This document shows, piece by piece, positions 1 to 8,008 of a stretch of 64,000 nucleotides of DNA. The stretch spans positions 62,001 through 126,000 of the forward strand of contig CAVWEY010000003.1 of NCBI GenBank assembly GCA_963754135.1. Reading direction: 5' to 3'. This DNA comes from JAJFUI01 sp963754135. GTDB lineage: Bacteria; Planctomycetota; Planctomycetia; Pirellulales; Thermoguttaceae. The notes under the pieces were generated by a model that was not told the origin of the DNA, ran no database searches, and worked only from the letters and a program-made list of their open reading frames with translations. Numbering within the stretch: the stretch's first letter is position 1; the number at the start of each line of letters is the position of its first letter. The position numbers and the translations under genes were made by a program.

Positions 1-518
1 AAGGCGGGCATGATCGACCCGCGGACGATCATCATCGACTCCAAGAGCGGCGTCTCCGGCGCCGGCCGCAGCCTGAAACTCACCACCCACTACCCCGAGT
101 GCAACGAGAGCATTTCCGCGTACAACGTCGGCCGGCACCGCCACCAGCCCGAGATCGAGCAGGTCCTCGGCGCGGCTGCCGGCACGGCGGTCGAGGTGGT
201 CTTTGCGCCCATCTGGTGCCGATGGACCGCGGCATCCTCACCACGACCTACGCCCAGCCAACCCGCGAGTTGAGCGAGGAGGCCGTGTTGCAGACGATCC
301 GCGATTTCTACGCTGACGAGCCGTTTGTCCGCGTAGTCGATCATCTGCCGGGCACGAAGGACTCGCTGGGGACGAATTTCTGCGACATTACCGCGCGGGT
401 GGTCCGCGGGCGGGTGCTCTGCTTCAGTTGCCTGGACAACCTCGTCAAGGGTGCCGCCGGGGCCGCCGTGCAGAACTTCAACCTCATGTACGGCTACGGC
501 GAGGCCACCGCACTATAA
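1..518 (+). CDS. argC: N-acetyl-gamma-glutamyl-phosphate reductase, 3' part, frameshifted
   Basis: This is the C-terminal part of the arginine biosynthesis enzyme that reduces N-acetylglutamyl phosphate to the semialdehyde. The gene runs off the left edge. The first frame reads SKSGVSGAGR and later VGRHRHQPEI, both typical of ArgC; the second frame reads HLVPMDRGILTT and ends with NLVKGAAGAAVQN, the usual ArgC tail. The two frames meet near position 210, where GCGCCCATCTGG appears to have lost one C (expected CCC CAT CTG). TAA is at 516-518. argJ follows 19 bases later, the common argC-argJ order. The break lies in a C-run and may be a sequence error. Identity is secure; functionality cannot be judged. 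Confidence 0.9.
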   Translation, partial: GGHDRPADDHHRLQERRLRRRPQPETHHPLPRVQREHFRVQRRPAPPPARDRAGPRRGCRHGGRGGLCAHLVPMDRGILTTTYAQPTRELSEEAVLQTIRDFYADEPFVRVVDHLPGTKDSLGTNFCDITARVVRGRVLCFSCLDNLVKGAAGAAVQNFNLMYGYGEATAL

Positions 519-537
519 CCCCGATTGCAGATTAAAA

Positions 538-1730
538 ATGGCCATTTCCGTTCCCAAGGGCTACTTGCTGGCCGGCGTCCACTGCCGGATCAAGCGGGAT
601 CCGCAAAAGCTGGATTTTTCGTTGGTGATGTCGGAGACTCCGGCCAGTGCGGCGGGCGTGTATACCCAGAACCTGGTGTTTGCCGCCCCGGTGGCCTTGG
701 ACCGCAGCCGCACGCCCAGCGGCCGCATCCGCGCCGTGGCGATCTGCTCGGGCGTGGCCAACGCCTGCACGGGCGAGCGCGGGCTGCGCGACGCCGAAGA
801 GATGGCCCGGCTGGCCGCCGCCGCCTGCGGAGCGGAACCGGATCAGGCCCTCGTGCTCTCCACCGGCGTGATCGGGGCGTTCCTGCCCATGGACAAGGTG
901 GCCCAGGGCATCGCCGCCGCCGCCGTGAAGCTGGGCCGCAGCGAGGCGTCGCTGATGGCCGCCGCCTGCGGCATGTTGACCACCGACACGGTCCACAAGC
1001 TGGCCGGCCGGAGCGTGACCATCGCCGGCCGCCAGGTGCAGATCACCGGCATGGCAAAGGGGGCGGCCATGATGGGGCCGAACATGGCCACGATGCTCGG
1101 CCTGATCCTGACCGATGTGGCCTTGACCCCCGCGGCCGCCCAGGCCGCCCTGATGCCGCCACCCAGGAGAGTTTCAACTGCATGAGCGTCGACGGCCACG
1201 TGAGCACGAACGATACGGTGCTGCTGCTGGCCAACGGGGCGGCCGGCGGCGAGCCGCTGACGGGCGAGGACCTGGCGGCGTTCCAGGCCGCCCTCGACGA
1301 GGTCTGCGTCGATCTGGCGAAGGCCATCGCCGGCGACGGCGAAGGGGCCACCCACCTGATCACCATCGAGATCGGTGGCTGCACGAGCCGGGAGTCCGCG
1401 CAGCAGATCGCCCGCACGGTGGCCAACAGCCCGCTGGTCAAAACGGCCCTGCACGGCGCCGACCCGAATTGGGGCCGGATCGTCTCGGCGGCGGGCTATG
1501 CCGGAGTGCCGTTCAATCCGGCCGGCGTCACGCTCCGGCTCAACGGCTTTCTGCTCTACCAAAACGGCACCCCGGTCGAGTTCGACGGCCCGGCGGTCTC
1601 GACCTCAATCCGCGACCACCGCAACACGCTCATACAGCTCGATTTCAGCGAGGGCTCGGCCCGCTGCCGCTTCTGGACCGCCGACCTGACGGCGGAATAC
1701 GTGCGCCTGAACGCGGATTATCACACGTGA
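538..1730 (+). CDS. argJ: Glutamate N-acetyltransferase / amino-acid acetyltransferase, frameshifted
   Basis: ArgJ moves the acetyl group from N-acetylornithine to glutamate and so recycles it in arginine synthesis. The ATG at 538 gives MAISVPKGYLLAGVHC, a normal ArgJ start. The self-cleavage motif is present as KGAAMMGPNMATML, with the nucleophilic Thr in the MAT-ML segment around residue 187. The C-terminal half (SVDGHVSTNDTV, HGADPNWGRI) is in another frame: the first frame stops at about 1185, and the shift lies near 1151, where one base seems to be missing before GATGCCGCC. Both halves are otherwise well preserved and total about 397 residues, close to the family length. A sequence error is the simplest explanation. 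Confidence 0.92.
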
Positions 1731-1769
1731 CTCCTACGTGGCCGGAACACGGCGTGTGCCGGCTACATT

Positions 1770-2492
1770 CTACAGCCCGAACAGCAGGGCCATCAGGTCG
1801 CGGGTGCCCCAGGGGGTCGGGCTGGCGAGGACTTCCCCGGCCGCGAAGCCGGCCGCCATGCCTTGCTGAAGGGCCAACGCACGGAAGCCGTCGAGATAGT
1901 GCGCCTTCGTCGGCGGGAACTGCGTCTGGTAGCAGGCGATCGCCGAGAGCTTCTTTTCCAGCGTGTCGCCGATGTCGATGACCATCGTGCCGCGGTCGGC
2001 CGGCCAGTGCGTGTGGAAGCCGAGGAAACACTCCAGCCGGCGGGGGACCGTGAACACGGGCAGGCCGTCGAAATGCTCGTCCCACTTGGTGAGCTTCGCG
2101 TAGAAGACCGCCGCCTCGATGATAAGCGACGCCTGGTAGTGGTCGGGCGAGGCGGTGGGCGTCTTGCCGCCCAGGCCGATCACCAGCCGCGGGCGGAACT
2201 TGCGGAACTCACGGGCCAGGGCCACGCGGGCCTCGAACGTGTCGAACAGCCGGCGGTTGGGCAGATCGAGCGTCACCCGCTCCTGCACGCCGAGCACTTC
2301 GGCCGCCCGGCGGGCCTCGGCCAGCCGCACCTCGGGACCGGGCGAGAGCGGCGTCGGCTCGCCGTCCGTCAGATCGACGATGCCCACGCGATGGCCCTGG
2401 GCGGCCAGCTTGGCCAGTGTGCCGCCGCAGGCGATTTCCACGTCGTCCGGATGGGCGCCGACGGCTAGGACGTCGAGGGGAGAATTGTTCAT
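1770..2492 (-). CDS. PIG-L family N-acetylglucosamine deacetylase (BshB1-like)
   Basis: This 240-residue protein belongs to the PIG-L/LmbE zinc deacetylases, which remove an acetyl group from N-acetylglucosamine conjugates. The start at 2492 gives MNNSPLDVLAVGAHPDDVEI; the HPDD motif near residue 15 binds zinc. Further family signs are GGTLAKLA, TDGE, and a late HxxH-type segment (GFHTHWPADR). The overall pattern, including YQASLIIEAAVFYAKL and ending FAAGEVLAS, resembles BshB1 of bacillithiol synthesis, but the substrate cannot be proven from sequence. An upstream extension of the reading frame runs through an AT-rich repeat and is not credible. It is convergent with argJ. Confidence 0.88.
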   Translation of the reverse strand: MNNSPLDVLAVGAHPDDVEIACGGTLAKLAAQGHRVGIVDLTDGEPTPLSPGPEVRLAEARRAAEVLGVQERVTLDLPNRRLFDTFEARVALAREFRKFRPRLVIGLGGKTPTASPDHYQASLIIEAAVFYAKLTKWDEHFDGLPVFTVPRRLECFLGFHTHWPADRGTMVIDIGDTLEKKLSAIACYQTQFPPTKAHYLDGFRALALQQGMAAGFAAGEVLASPTPWGTRDLMALLFGL

Positions 2493-2504
2493 GTGCAGGT
2501 CAGA

Positions 2505-2565
2505 TTGCAAATTGCAAATTGAGAATTGCAAATTTGACATTTTCAATTTGCAATTTTCAATCGAG
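2505..2565. repeat. AT-rich CAAATTGCAAATT-type repeat
   Basis: A low-complexity AT-rich stretch in a GC-rich region, built from AAATTGCAAATTG units and their reverse complement (TTTTCAATTTGCAATTTTC). It separates the deacetylase gene from the DUF1080 gene and could form a hairpin. Confidence 0.6.
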
Positions 2566-2566
2566 A

Positions 2567-3307
2567 TCACTTCTCCGGTTTGACTGCCCGCACGCGTATA
2601 TTCCGCACGGCGCCGGTGGTGCCCCAGGTGCAGATGCCCAGCGGGCGGCTGAGATCGACCTCGTCGCGGATGGTGAACTTGTGGTCTTTCCGCGGCTGGT
2701 TGAGCACTTGCTCGCCGTCGATCCAGGCCTCGACCGCCGCGTCGCTGACACGGATCCGCACGCGATACCACTGTTTGTCCTTAAAGTCGATGTTCCTGGT
2801 GGTGGCGTTTTCGGAGGCGTCCATGCCGTCGATGCTGGACAGCCCGACGACCATGCCCCCCCAGCCGCCGACGACCAGCGAGCAGGGGTCGTCTCCGACG
2901 GGGAAGGTGGTGGTGCAGAAGAAGTCGCTGCCCGCCAGCCGCATTCCCTCCAGCTTGAGCTCGTAGTTGTTCCGTAGCGGCTTGCCGGTCCAGGTAACGC
3001 CGGTCATCATGCTGCCGGTTTCCATGACGATCGAGCCGTCCTTGACGTACACTTTGCCCTCGCCGCCGAACTGGGGGACCTTCCAGCCGTCGAGCGTCTT
3101 GCCGTCGAAGAGGCTCTTCCAATCGGCAGGCGGCTTGGTTGTAGGAGGCGACTCCAGTCGCCGATCTGCAGGGGCGCCGTCCTCCGCTTGGCGACTGGAG
3201 TTGCCTCCTACGGGCTTATCAGGCTGGCGGCCCTGCTGACAGAGCAGCACCAAGCCCAGACCGATTTGGGCCAGGCCGAGAAACATCCAGGGGCGGGAAT
3301 AGGTCAT
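2567..3307 (-). CDS. Secreted DUF1080 (3-keto-disaccharide hydrolase-like) protein
   Basis: A 246-residue protein with an N-terminal hydrophobic segment (WMFLGLAQIGLGLVLLC) suggesting export or membrane anchoring. From about residue 60 it shows the DUF1080 / LamG-like fold: WKSLFDGKTLDGWKVPQ, then the buried-strand pattern to the end (LGICTWGTTGAVRNIRVRAV). DUF1080 domains are abundant in planctomycetes and some hydrolyse 3-keto-disaccharides; the exact role here is open. Residues about 33-55 are encoded by a palindromic repeat (3141-3211) placed in frame between the signal region and the domain. It lies between the deacetylase and an MFS carrier, all on the minus strand. Confidence 0.85.
   Translation of the reverse strand: MTYSRPWMFLGLAQIGLGLVLLCQQGRQPDKPVGGNSSRQAEDGAPADRRLESPPTTKPPADWKSLFDGKTLDGWKVPQFGGEGKVYVKDGSIVMETGSMMTGVTWTGKPLRNNYELKLEGMRLAGSDFFCTTTFPVGDDPCSLVVGGWGGMVVGLSSIDGMDASENATTRNIDFKDKQWYRVRIRVSDAAVEAWIDGEQVLNQPRKDHKFTIRDEVDLSRPLGICTWGTTGAVRNIRVRAVKPEK
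3141..3211. repeat. Palindromic repeat, GTAGGAGGCGACT family, inside a gene
   Basis: Inverted repeat with arms at 3141-3162 (GTAGGAGGCGACTCCAGTCG...) and 3190-3211 (...ACTGGAGTTGCCTCCTAC), loop of about 27 bases. Each arm contains its own smaller palindrome. A second copy lies at 4752-4822. Here it is translated as the linker between signal region and DUF1080 domain. Confidence 0.85.
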
Positions 3308-3341
3308 GGCGGCACTCCTGCGTTGGCGGGCCGGCGAAGGG

Positions 3342-4709
3342 TTAATCGGGCAACGGTTTTCCTTTGGTTTCCGGGGCGAACCAGATAAGGAACAGACCCA
3401 AGATGTAAATCAGGGTGATCGCGCCCATAGCGCGGCCGTAGTCGTTGCCAAACAAGCCCACGAACCGGCCCATGCAGAGGGTTCCGACGGCGGCCAACAC
3501 GCGGCCGCAATTGAACGACAGCCCTTGACCGGTGGCGCGGACGCGGGTGGGAAACAGTTCGGGCAGGTAGAGCGGCAGCCAACCATAGAAAGCCGCCGTC
3601 ACCAACCCGAGGAGGCCAGCCATCAGCACGAACGCCATGTCGTACGAATGAAACAGGCCAAACATGCACTGGCAGGAGATTAACGACAGCAGGCACAGCC
3701 CGAAGTAGACGGGCCGGCGGCCGTAGATGCCGCCGATCAGCGGTGCCGCGAAGCACCCGAGGATGGCACCGATGGACAAGACGACCTGGACGAAGGCCTT
3801 GGCGCGGGCGGAGTTGCTCCGCACCTCGTCAAACTGCTGCGGACTAAGGGCGCTCTTCAGGACTTTCGCCCGTTGCTTGGGCGTGGCAGCCGCGTTGAAC
3901 TCCGCCAGGGCTTCCTTGGCCAACATGGTCTTGGCGACTTGCTCTTCCCGCTTCTGGTCGGCCCAGGTGGGGACGTAAGCTGAGACAGCGGCCCAGGTCC
4001 CGACCAAGGGAATGGCGGAGAAGGCCATCGCCAGCAGCGTCTTGCGCAGAAGAGGAGGGCTGAAGATCTCGAGCACGGGGCTGCGGCCTCCCTTCTTAGC
4101 CGCCGCCTTCCATCGTTCCGATTCTGGAACAAAGAAGATGATCAAGAGCGCCAACACGGCGGGGCTGGCGCCGACGAGCATCATCCACCGCCAGTCGGCC
4201 ACCGTCACCGGCCGGGTGAGCGCCACCAAGGCGACGAACAAGAACCCAAAATTGGCCGCCGCGCCGATCAGCCCGGCGAGCTTGGGCCGGTGGTGTTCGG
4301 GCCAGCACTCGACCACCAGGGCGACGGCCAACGACCACTCTCCGCCCATCCCCAGCGACGACAGGAACAAGCACGCGCCGAACTGCCAAGGCGCAGCGAC
4401 GAAGAAGCAGGCCCCCATGCACAGCGAGTACATCAACATGCAGACGACCATGCCGCGGACCCGGCCCACTTTGTCGCCGAGCCAGCCGAACGATATGCCG
4501 CCAATGGCCGCCCCGAGCAAGAAGCACGCCATGATCACGCTGATCCACGTGGCGACCTCATCTTCTTCGGCGACTTGGAGGAGGCTCTGAAGGGCGGGGC
4601 GGGCGACCAGCGGAGACAGCCCGATTTCCACCCCGTCGAACATCCACCCCAAGAACGCCGCCGCCAAGACGAGCCACTGCCCCCGCGTCAATGGCTTGCT
4701 CTCGCTCAT
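3342..4709 (-). CDS. MFS transporter (sugar/organic-acid type)
   Basis: A 455-residue major facilitator transporter. The start at 4709 gives MSESKPLTRGQWLVLAAAFLG, leading straight into the first membrane helix. The loop 2-3 signature is visible as GWLGDKVGRVRG, and the second half has PLIGGIYGRRPVY, the equivalent motif. About twelve hydrophobic helices are seen. A charged segment of about 50 residues rich in Lys, Glu and Ala sits in the central cytoplasmic loop. The C-terminus ends FAPETKGKPLPD, typical of sugar or aromatic-acid MFS carriers. The substrate cannot be told; the neighbouring DUF1080 gene hints at a sugar derivative. The longer frame upstream of 4709 crosses a palindromic repeat and is not used. 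Confidence 0.88.
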   Translation of the reverse strand: MSESKPLTRGQWLVLAAAFLGWMFDGVEIGLSPLVARPALQSLLQVAEEDEVATWISVIMACFLLGAAIGGISFGWLGDKVGRVRGMVVCMLMYSLCMGACFFVAAPWQFGACLFLSSLGMGGEWSLAVALVVECWPEHHRPKLAGLIGAAANFGFLFVALVALTRPVTVADWRWMMLVGASPAVLALLIIFFVPESERWKAAAKKGGRSPVLEIFSPPLLRKTLLAMAFSAIPLVGTWAAVSAYVPTWADQKREEQVAKTMLAKEALAEFNAAATPKQRAKVLKSALSPQQFDEVRSNSARAKAFVQVVLSIGAILGCFAAPLIGGIYGRRPVYFGLCLLSLISCQCMFGLFHSYDMAFVLMAGLLGLVTAAFYGWLPLYLPELFPTRVRATGQGLSFNCGRVLAAVGTLCMGRFVGLFGNDYGRAMGAITLIYILGLFLIWFAPETKGKPLPD

Positions 4710-4751
4710 GCGCGCTTCCTTCGGCCGACCGGTGGCTCTGCTCTTGGGGTT

Positions 4752-4822
4752 GTAGGAGGCGACTCCTGTCGCCGATCTTTCGAGTGTTTCCCGCGCCATC
4801 GGCGACGGGAGTCGCCTCCTAC
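4752..4822. repeat. Palindromic repeat, GTAGGAGGCGACT family
   Basis: Second copy of the family seen at 3141-3211. Arms 4752-4773 and 4801-4822 are inverted copies ending in GTAGGAGGCGACT / GTCGCCTCCTAC. It sits upstream of the MFS gene. Confidence 0.85.
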
Positions 4823-4897
4823 AAAAGCGCAAGGAATCCCATAGTATAGGCGTCCCGACGCCGGGGGGCAACGGGTGGGGGCGGTCGGAAACCCTTG

Positions 4898-4927
4898 TTG
4901 ACCATTGTTTAGAAACGTGTGTATAAT
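4898..4927 (+). promoter_or_regulatory. Sigma70 promoter of the Rrf2-sat unit
   Basis: TTGACC (4898-4903) and TATAAT (4922-4927) are separated by 18 bases, 29 bases before the GTG start of the Rrf2 gene. The spacer is AT-rich and could hold the regulator's own binding site. Confidence 0.7.
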
Positions 4928-4955
4928 TCCGCCTGCCGGAAAGGACCAGCCGATC

Positions 4956-5390
4956 GTGAGAATCTCCGCCAAAACCGAATATGCCTGCATTGCCATGCTG
5001 GAACTGGCGTCACAGTACAAGCTGGGAGAGCCGGTCCGGATCCGGAGAATCGCCGAACGGCACGATGTGCCCCCGCGGTTCCTCGTGCAGATTCTGATCC
5101 AGTTGAAAGGGGCGGGGCTGGTGACCAGCGTCCGCGGGGCGGCCGGCGGCTATCAACTCGTCTCCCCCCCGAGGAAATCTCGCTGGGACGCATCATGGAC
5201 GCCATCGACGGCCTCTTGGACGAGGAGGGGCAGCAGACGCAGCGCCTCGCCCGACTCGCCCGCCGTCAAGGTCCTGATGCAGGCATGGAAAGAAGTCGCC
5301 GCCGCCCAACGGAGGATGCTGGACGGGATCACGCTGGCCGATCTGCTCGAAAAGGCCAGCCAGCAGGGCGAGCAAATGTACAATATCTAG
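4956..5390 (+). CDS. Rrf2-family transcriptional regulator, two compensating frameshifts
   Basis: A small winged-helix regulator of the Rrf2/IscR/CymR group. GTG at 4956 starts VRISAKTEYACIAMLELA, the typical N-terminus; the recognition region reads RIAERHDVPPRFLVQIL and the wing VRGAAGGYQL. After LVSPP the reading frame shifts at a C-run near 5170; the neighbouring frame supplies EEISLGRIMDAIDGLLDEE, and the original frame returns near 5265 with SPAVKVLMQAWKEVAAA to the end. No cysteine cluster of the IscR type is visible, so a CymR-like role is more likely. It lies directly before sat, which suggests control of sulfate assimilation (inference). Confidence 0.82.
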   Translation: MRISAKTEYACIAMLELASQYKLGEPVRIRRIAERHDVPPRFLVQILIQLKGAGLVTSVRGAAGGYQLVSPPRKSRWDASWTPSTASWTRRGSRRSASPDSPAVKVLMQAWKEVAAAQRRMLDGITLADLLEKASQQGEQMYNI

Positions 5391-5452
5391 GTAGACGCGG
5401 CATCTTGCCGCGTCGGATGCTGTGTGGGATGCGGCAAGATGCCGCATCTACG
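5391..5452. repeat. Palindromic repeat, GTAGACGCGGCA family
   Basis: Inverted repeat immediately after the Rrf2 stop codon: left arm 5391-5414 (GTAGACGCGGCATCTTGCCG...) and right arm 5428-5451, a reverse-complement copy. Related half units occur at 6798-6821 and 6838-6861, so this repeat brackets sat. Confidence 0.85.
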
Positions 5453-5475
5453 TAACGAAACCGGAGAAACGACTT

Positions 5476-6801
5476 ATGACTTCCCTGGTGCCTCCGCACG
5501 GCGGCCTGACGGAGCCGGTTTGCCGGACCGTGGCCGCCGAGGCGATCGACGGTTTTCTCACCCGTGCCAAGACCTTGCCTCAGGTTCCCGTCTCCGACGC
5601 CGACCTTTCGACCGTCTATCGGCTGGGCGACGGGGGCTTGAGCCCGCTTACAGGCCCGATGGACTCGGCAACCTACCGGCGGGTGCTCGACGAGTCGGTG
5701 ATCGAACACGCCGGCAAGCGATATGCCTGGACGATCCCCCTGGCCCTGCCGGTGACGGAGGAACTGGCCCATCAGCTTCGGCCGGGCCAACAGGCGGCTC
5801 TGGTGACGGAAGAACGTACTCCTCACGCTCCACGTGAGGTTGATCCAAGCACCGGCCTTCCTCTCGCGGAGCGAGAGGAGCACATCGTCGCCGTGCTGGA
5901 CATCACCGACGTCTATCCGTGGGACAAGAAGAAGTACCTCCGCTGCGTCTACCTGACCGAGCGGACGGACCATCCCGGCGGGGACATGGTCTTGAAGGCC
6001 AACGCCGACAAGACGCACCTTTTGGGCGGCACGATCCAAGTCCTGCCGCAGCCCAAGGACCTGCGGTTCGGCCGTTACGTGCTCACGCCGCGTGAGGTCC
6101 GCAAGCTGCTGGCCGAGAAGGGCTGGCAAAGGGTGGTGGCCTTCCAGACCCGCAACCCCCTGCACCGCGCCCACGAGTACGCCTTGGTTTACGGCTTGGA
6201 GACGCTGCTGCGGGCGGGGCACAACGCCGGTGCCTGTCTGAATCCGCTGATCGGCGAGACCAAGGGGGATGACGTTGACGCCGACGTCCGCATGCACACC
6301 TACGAGGCCCTGATCCAGAACCGGGCCCTCGGCGACGGCGACGCCGATCCGACCCTCTGGGGGCCGCGCGGCGAATCGGTCCCCGACCGCGTCATCCTGC
6401 TGGGCCTGGATATCAAGATGTTCTACGGCGGCCCCAAGGAGGCCGTGATGCACGCCATCTACCGCCAGAACTTCGGCTTCACCGACATCATCATCGGGCG
6501 GAAACACGCCGACGCCCCTTACCACGACGGCAAGCCGATCTGGGGCGATTTCGACGCCCAGGACATTTTCGACCACCTAGCCGGCGACCTGAAAATCCGC
6601 CCCCTGCGGGTCGGCTTCGCCGCCTTCTACCAGTCGCTCGGCCGCGTCGATCTGATGGACAACCATAAGGACGAGAAGCCGGTGTTCATCTCCGGCAAGG
6701 AAGTCCGCAAGTGCCTGCTCGAAGGCCGGCCGGTCGATCCGCGCGTGATGCGCGAAACCACCGCGGCGATCCTGGCCGCCGCCATGGCAGGTCATCAGTA
6801 G
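5476..6801 (+). CDS. sat: Sulfate adenylyltransferase (ATP sulfurylase)
   Basis: Sat joins sulfate and ATP to make APS, the first step of sulfate assimilation or, in reverse, the last step of sulfur oxidation. The 441-residue protein starts at ATG 5476, with GGAG at 5463. The active-site motif QTRNPLHRAHE is at residues 224-234; GRKHAD near residue 340 is the second nucleotide-binding segment. PUA-like N-terminal residues (LSPLTGPMD) are present. Residues about 114-136 are an in-frame palindromic-repeat insertion (TPHAPREV...LPLAERE) between two conserved strands. The TAG stop (6799-6801) is part of the next repeat. The Rrf2 gene upstream probably regulates it. No cysH or APS kinase is nearby. 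Confidence 0.95.
   Translation: MTSLVPPHGGLTEPVCRTVAAEAIDGFLTRAKTLPQVPVSDADLSTVYRLGDGGLSPLTGPMDSATYRRVLDESVIEHAGKRYAWTIPLALPVTEELAHQLRPGQQAALVTEERTPHAPREVDPSTGLPLAEREEHIVAVLDITDVYPWDKKKYLRCVYLTERTDHPGGDMVLKANADKTHLLGGTIQVLPQPKDLRFGRYVLTPREVRKLLAEKGWQRVVAFQTRNPLHRAHEYALVYGLETLLRAGHNAGACLNPLIGETKGDDVDADVRMHTYEALIQNRALGDGDADPTLWGPRGESVPDRVILLGLDIKMFYGGPKEAVMHAIYRQNFGFTDIIIGRKHADAPYHDGKPIWGDFDAQDIFDHLAGDLKIRPLRVGFAAFYQSLGRVDLMDNHKDEKPVFISGKEVRKCLLEGRPVDPRVMRETTAAILAAAMAGHQ
5816..5884. repeat. Palindromic repeat inside sat (GTACTCCTCACGCTC family)
   Basis: Begins GTACTCCTCACGCTCCACG and ends with the inverted form GCGGAGCGAGAGGAGCAC. The length keeps the sat frame open. A relative lies at 20845-20899 upstream of metG. 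Confidence 0.75.
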
Positions 6802-6913
6802 ACGCGGCACCCTGCCGCGTCGGATATGGGGCGATACGTAGACGCGGCATCTTGCCGCGTCCGGGTGTGGCAACGAACGGTAGGGTGGGACAAGCCGGAG
6901 CGCAGTCCCACCG
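6798..6913. repeat. Cluster of three palindromic repeat units after sat
   Basis: Two copies of the GTAGACGCGGCA...TGCCGCGTC unit (6798-6821 and 6838-6861, same direction) are followed by a TAGGGTGGGACAAGCC...AGTCCCACC palindrome (6880-6913). The first unit provides the stop codon of sat. The rest of the gap up to 6960 shows no gene. Confidence 0.8.
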
Positions 6914-6960
6914 TCAATCCTGCCCCAAAAGGGCCTTGTTCGCCCAGGCCAGGGGAAATC

Positions 6961-7150
6961 TCATTGTCCTACGTGTTGGGCATGCAACGCCAGCAGCGGA
7001 GCGAAATCGCCCTGGTCGGCCGCTCTCAAGGCTTGGAGATAATCGTTGCGGATAGGGCTCTCTTGCCCGATGCTCGCTTCGGGCCAGAGGATCAACGGCG
7101 CCTTGTGGCGCCTTAGCCAGATATTGGCCAAGTTGCCCGCCACGGGCCTA
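6961..7150 (-). pseudogene. C-terminal remnant resembling a Fic/Doc (mobile mystery protein B-like) protein
   Basis: The minus-strand frame ending at 6961 reads GNLANIWLRRHKAPLILWPE and then PIRNDYLQALRAADQGDFAP. This resembles the end of Fic-family proteins of the mobile-mystery-protein-B type (pattern: YLxALRAADxGDxxPL). The Fic core motif HPFxxGNGR is not intact. Its beginning overlaps the end of the XRE gene in another frame, so the toxin-like partner appears to have lost most of its length. The similarity is by eye only, so the family is tentative. Confidence 0.4.
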
Positions 7151-7549
7151 GATCGGGCTCCATAGTCTTCGCCTCGAACCGGCCATGAGTTCATGCACGG
7201 TCTGGCTGACCATCTGCCGGTAGGTATCAGAATCCACGGCTTGCGACTCCAGCGCGGAGGTCCCTTGGACCATGCGTGCGATGACTTCCGTCTTGGCCTG
7301 CGCTTGCCGCTCTGCAAAAGTCTGTGCGTCGGAGGTGCTTTTCAGCTCGAACTCCATTCCCAACGCCCGTGCAACTGCCGCCAGATTTGCGTACGTCGTA
7401 TGCTCCCCGCCGTCGCGAAGGATTCTCTGGACGGTGGGCAGCGACACGCCGCTCCGCAGCGCCAGCAGCGGACAACTCATCCCGAGGGCCCTGCGCCTCC
7501 GTTGCAATTGTGCGGCAATTCCAGACTGTGACCGTCTTGTAGCAGCCAT
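7148..7549 (-). CDS. XRE-family DNA-binding regulator (antitoxin-like)
   Basis: A 133-residue protein with an N-terminal helix-turn-helix (LALRSGVSLPTVQRILRDGG, about residues 29-48) followed by AAVARALGMEFEL and a charged helical C-terminus ending HELMAGSRRRLWSPI. The start at 7549 gives MAATRRSQSG; the frame stays open up to 7645, but that extension is encoded by a palindromic repeat. Such regulators commonly accompany toxins; the downstream Fic-like remnant (6961-7150) would be the former partner. A good promoter and a palindrome lie upstream, suggesting autoregulation. Confidence 0.75.
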   Translation of the reverse strand: MAATRRSQSGIAAQLQRRRRALGMSCPLLALRSGVSLPTVQRILRDGGEHTTYANLAAVARALGMEFELKSTSDAQTFAERQAQAKTEVIARMVQGTSALESQAVDSDTYRQMVSQTVHELMAGSRRRLWSPI

Positions 7550-7567
7550 GATTCCACCGAAACAGGG

Positions 7568-7623
7568 TCTTGGGGCTTTGGTCTTGGGTCTTCGTGCCAA
7601 GACGTAAGACCAAAGTCCCAAGA
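7568..7623. repeat. Inverted repeat in the XRE leader
   Basis: Arms of 18 bases, TCTTGGGGCTTTGGTCTT (7568-7585) and its near-perfect reverse complement (7606-7623), one mismatch, 20-base loop. In the transcript it would form a strong hairpin between promoter and start codon. Confidence 0.75.
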
Positions 7624-7681
7624 CCAGAATCTTGCCGTCGTCCATGAAATCGTGCCAGACAAGATCGTGTCCTCATCGGTA

Positions 7682-7709
7682 AGTATATTGTATCTATTCT
7701 AGTTGTCAA
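7682..7709 (-). promoter_or_regulatory. Sigma70-type promoter of the XRE gene
   Basis: On the minus strand TTGACA (7704-7709) and TATACT (7682-7687) are spaced by 16 bases. Just upstream lies the AT-rich palindrome ATATCATATATGATTATAT (about 7719-7737), a plausible operator. Confidence 0.6.
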
Positions 7710-7833
7710 CTGACATTATATCATATATGATTATATTGTGTATGCAACCGATTGTACAGTCAAATGTTACGAGTCGTAGGCAATCGCCCTCGCACGGGTT
7801 ACTCGCCGCGGCGCGCCTGCCGACCATCGACGT

Positions 7834-8008
7834 CCCCGCCGGGCTTGTCCCGGCGGAACGAGGGATTGCGGCCACCACGACTGCGGCTACGCGGGCGCCT
7901 CCCAATCCTTCCCTCCGCTGGGACAGGCCCGGCGGGGGGAGAAGTCTGGGGGTGCCGCGGCGTCTAGTGGCCAATCCTCCGTTCCGCCGGGACAAGCCCG
8001 GCGGGGCG
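7834..8008. repeat. Three GCCGGGCTTGTCCCGGCGG repeats
   Basis: Units at 7834-7868, 7903-7941 and 7972-8008 share the palindromic core CCGGGC-TTGTCCC-GGCGG with a CAATCC/AGGGATTG tail. The first is inverted relative to the other two. No gene is visible around them. Confidence 0.75.

Noticed and set aside
4710..4871. Longer N-terminus of the MFS transporter
   Set aside because: The extension is translated from a palindromic repeat and has no transporter features.
7834..8008. CRISPR array
   Set aside because: The repeats are few, palindromic, in both directions and unevenly spaced; no cas genes are near.
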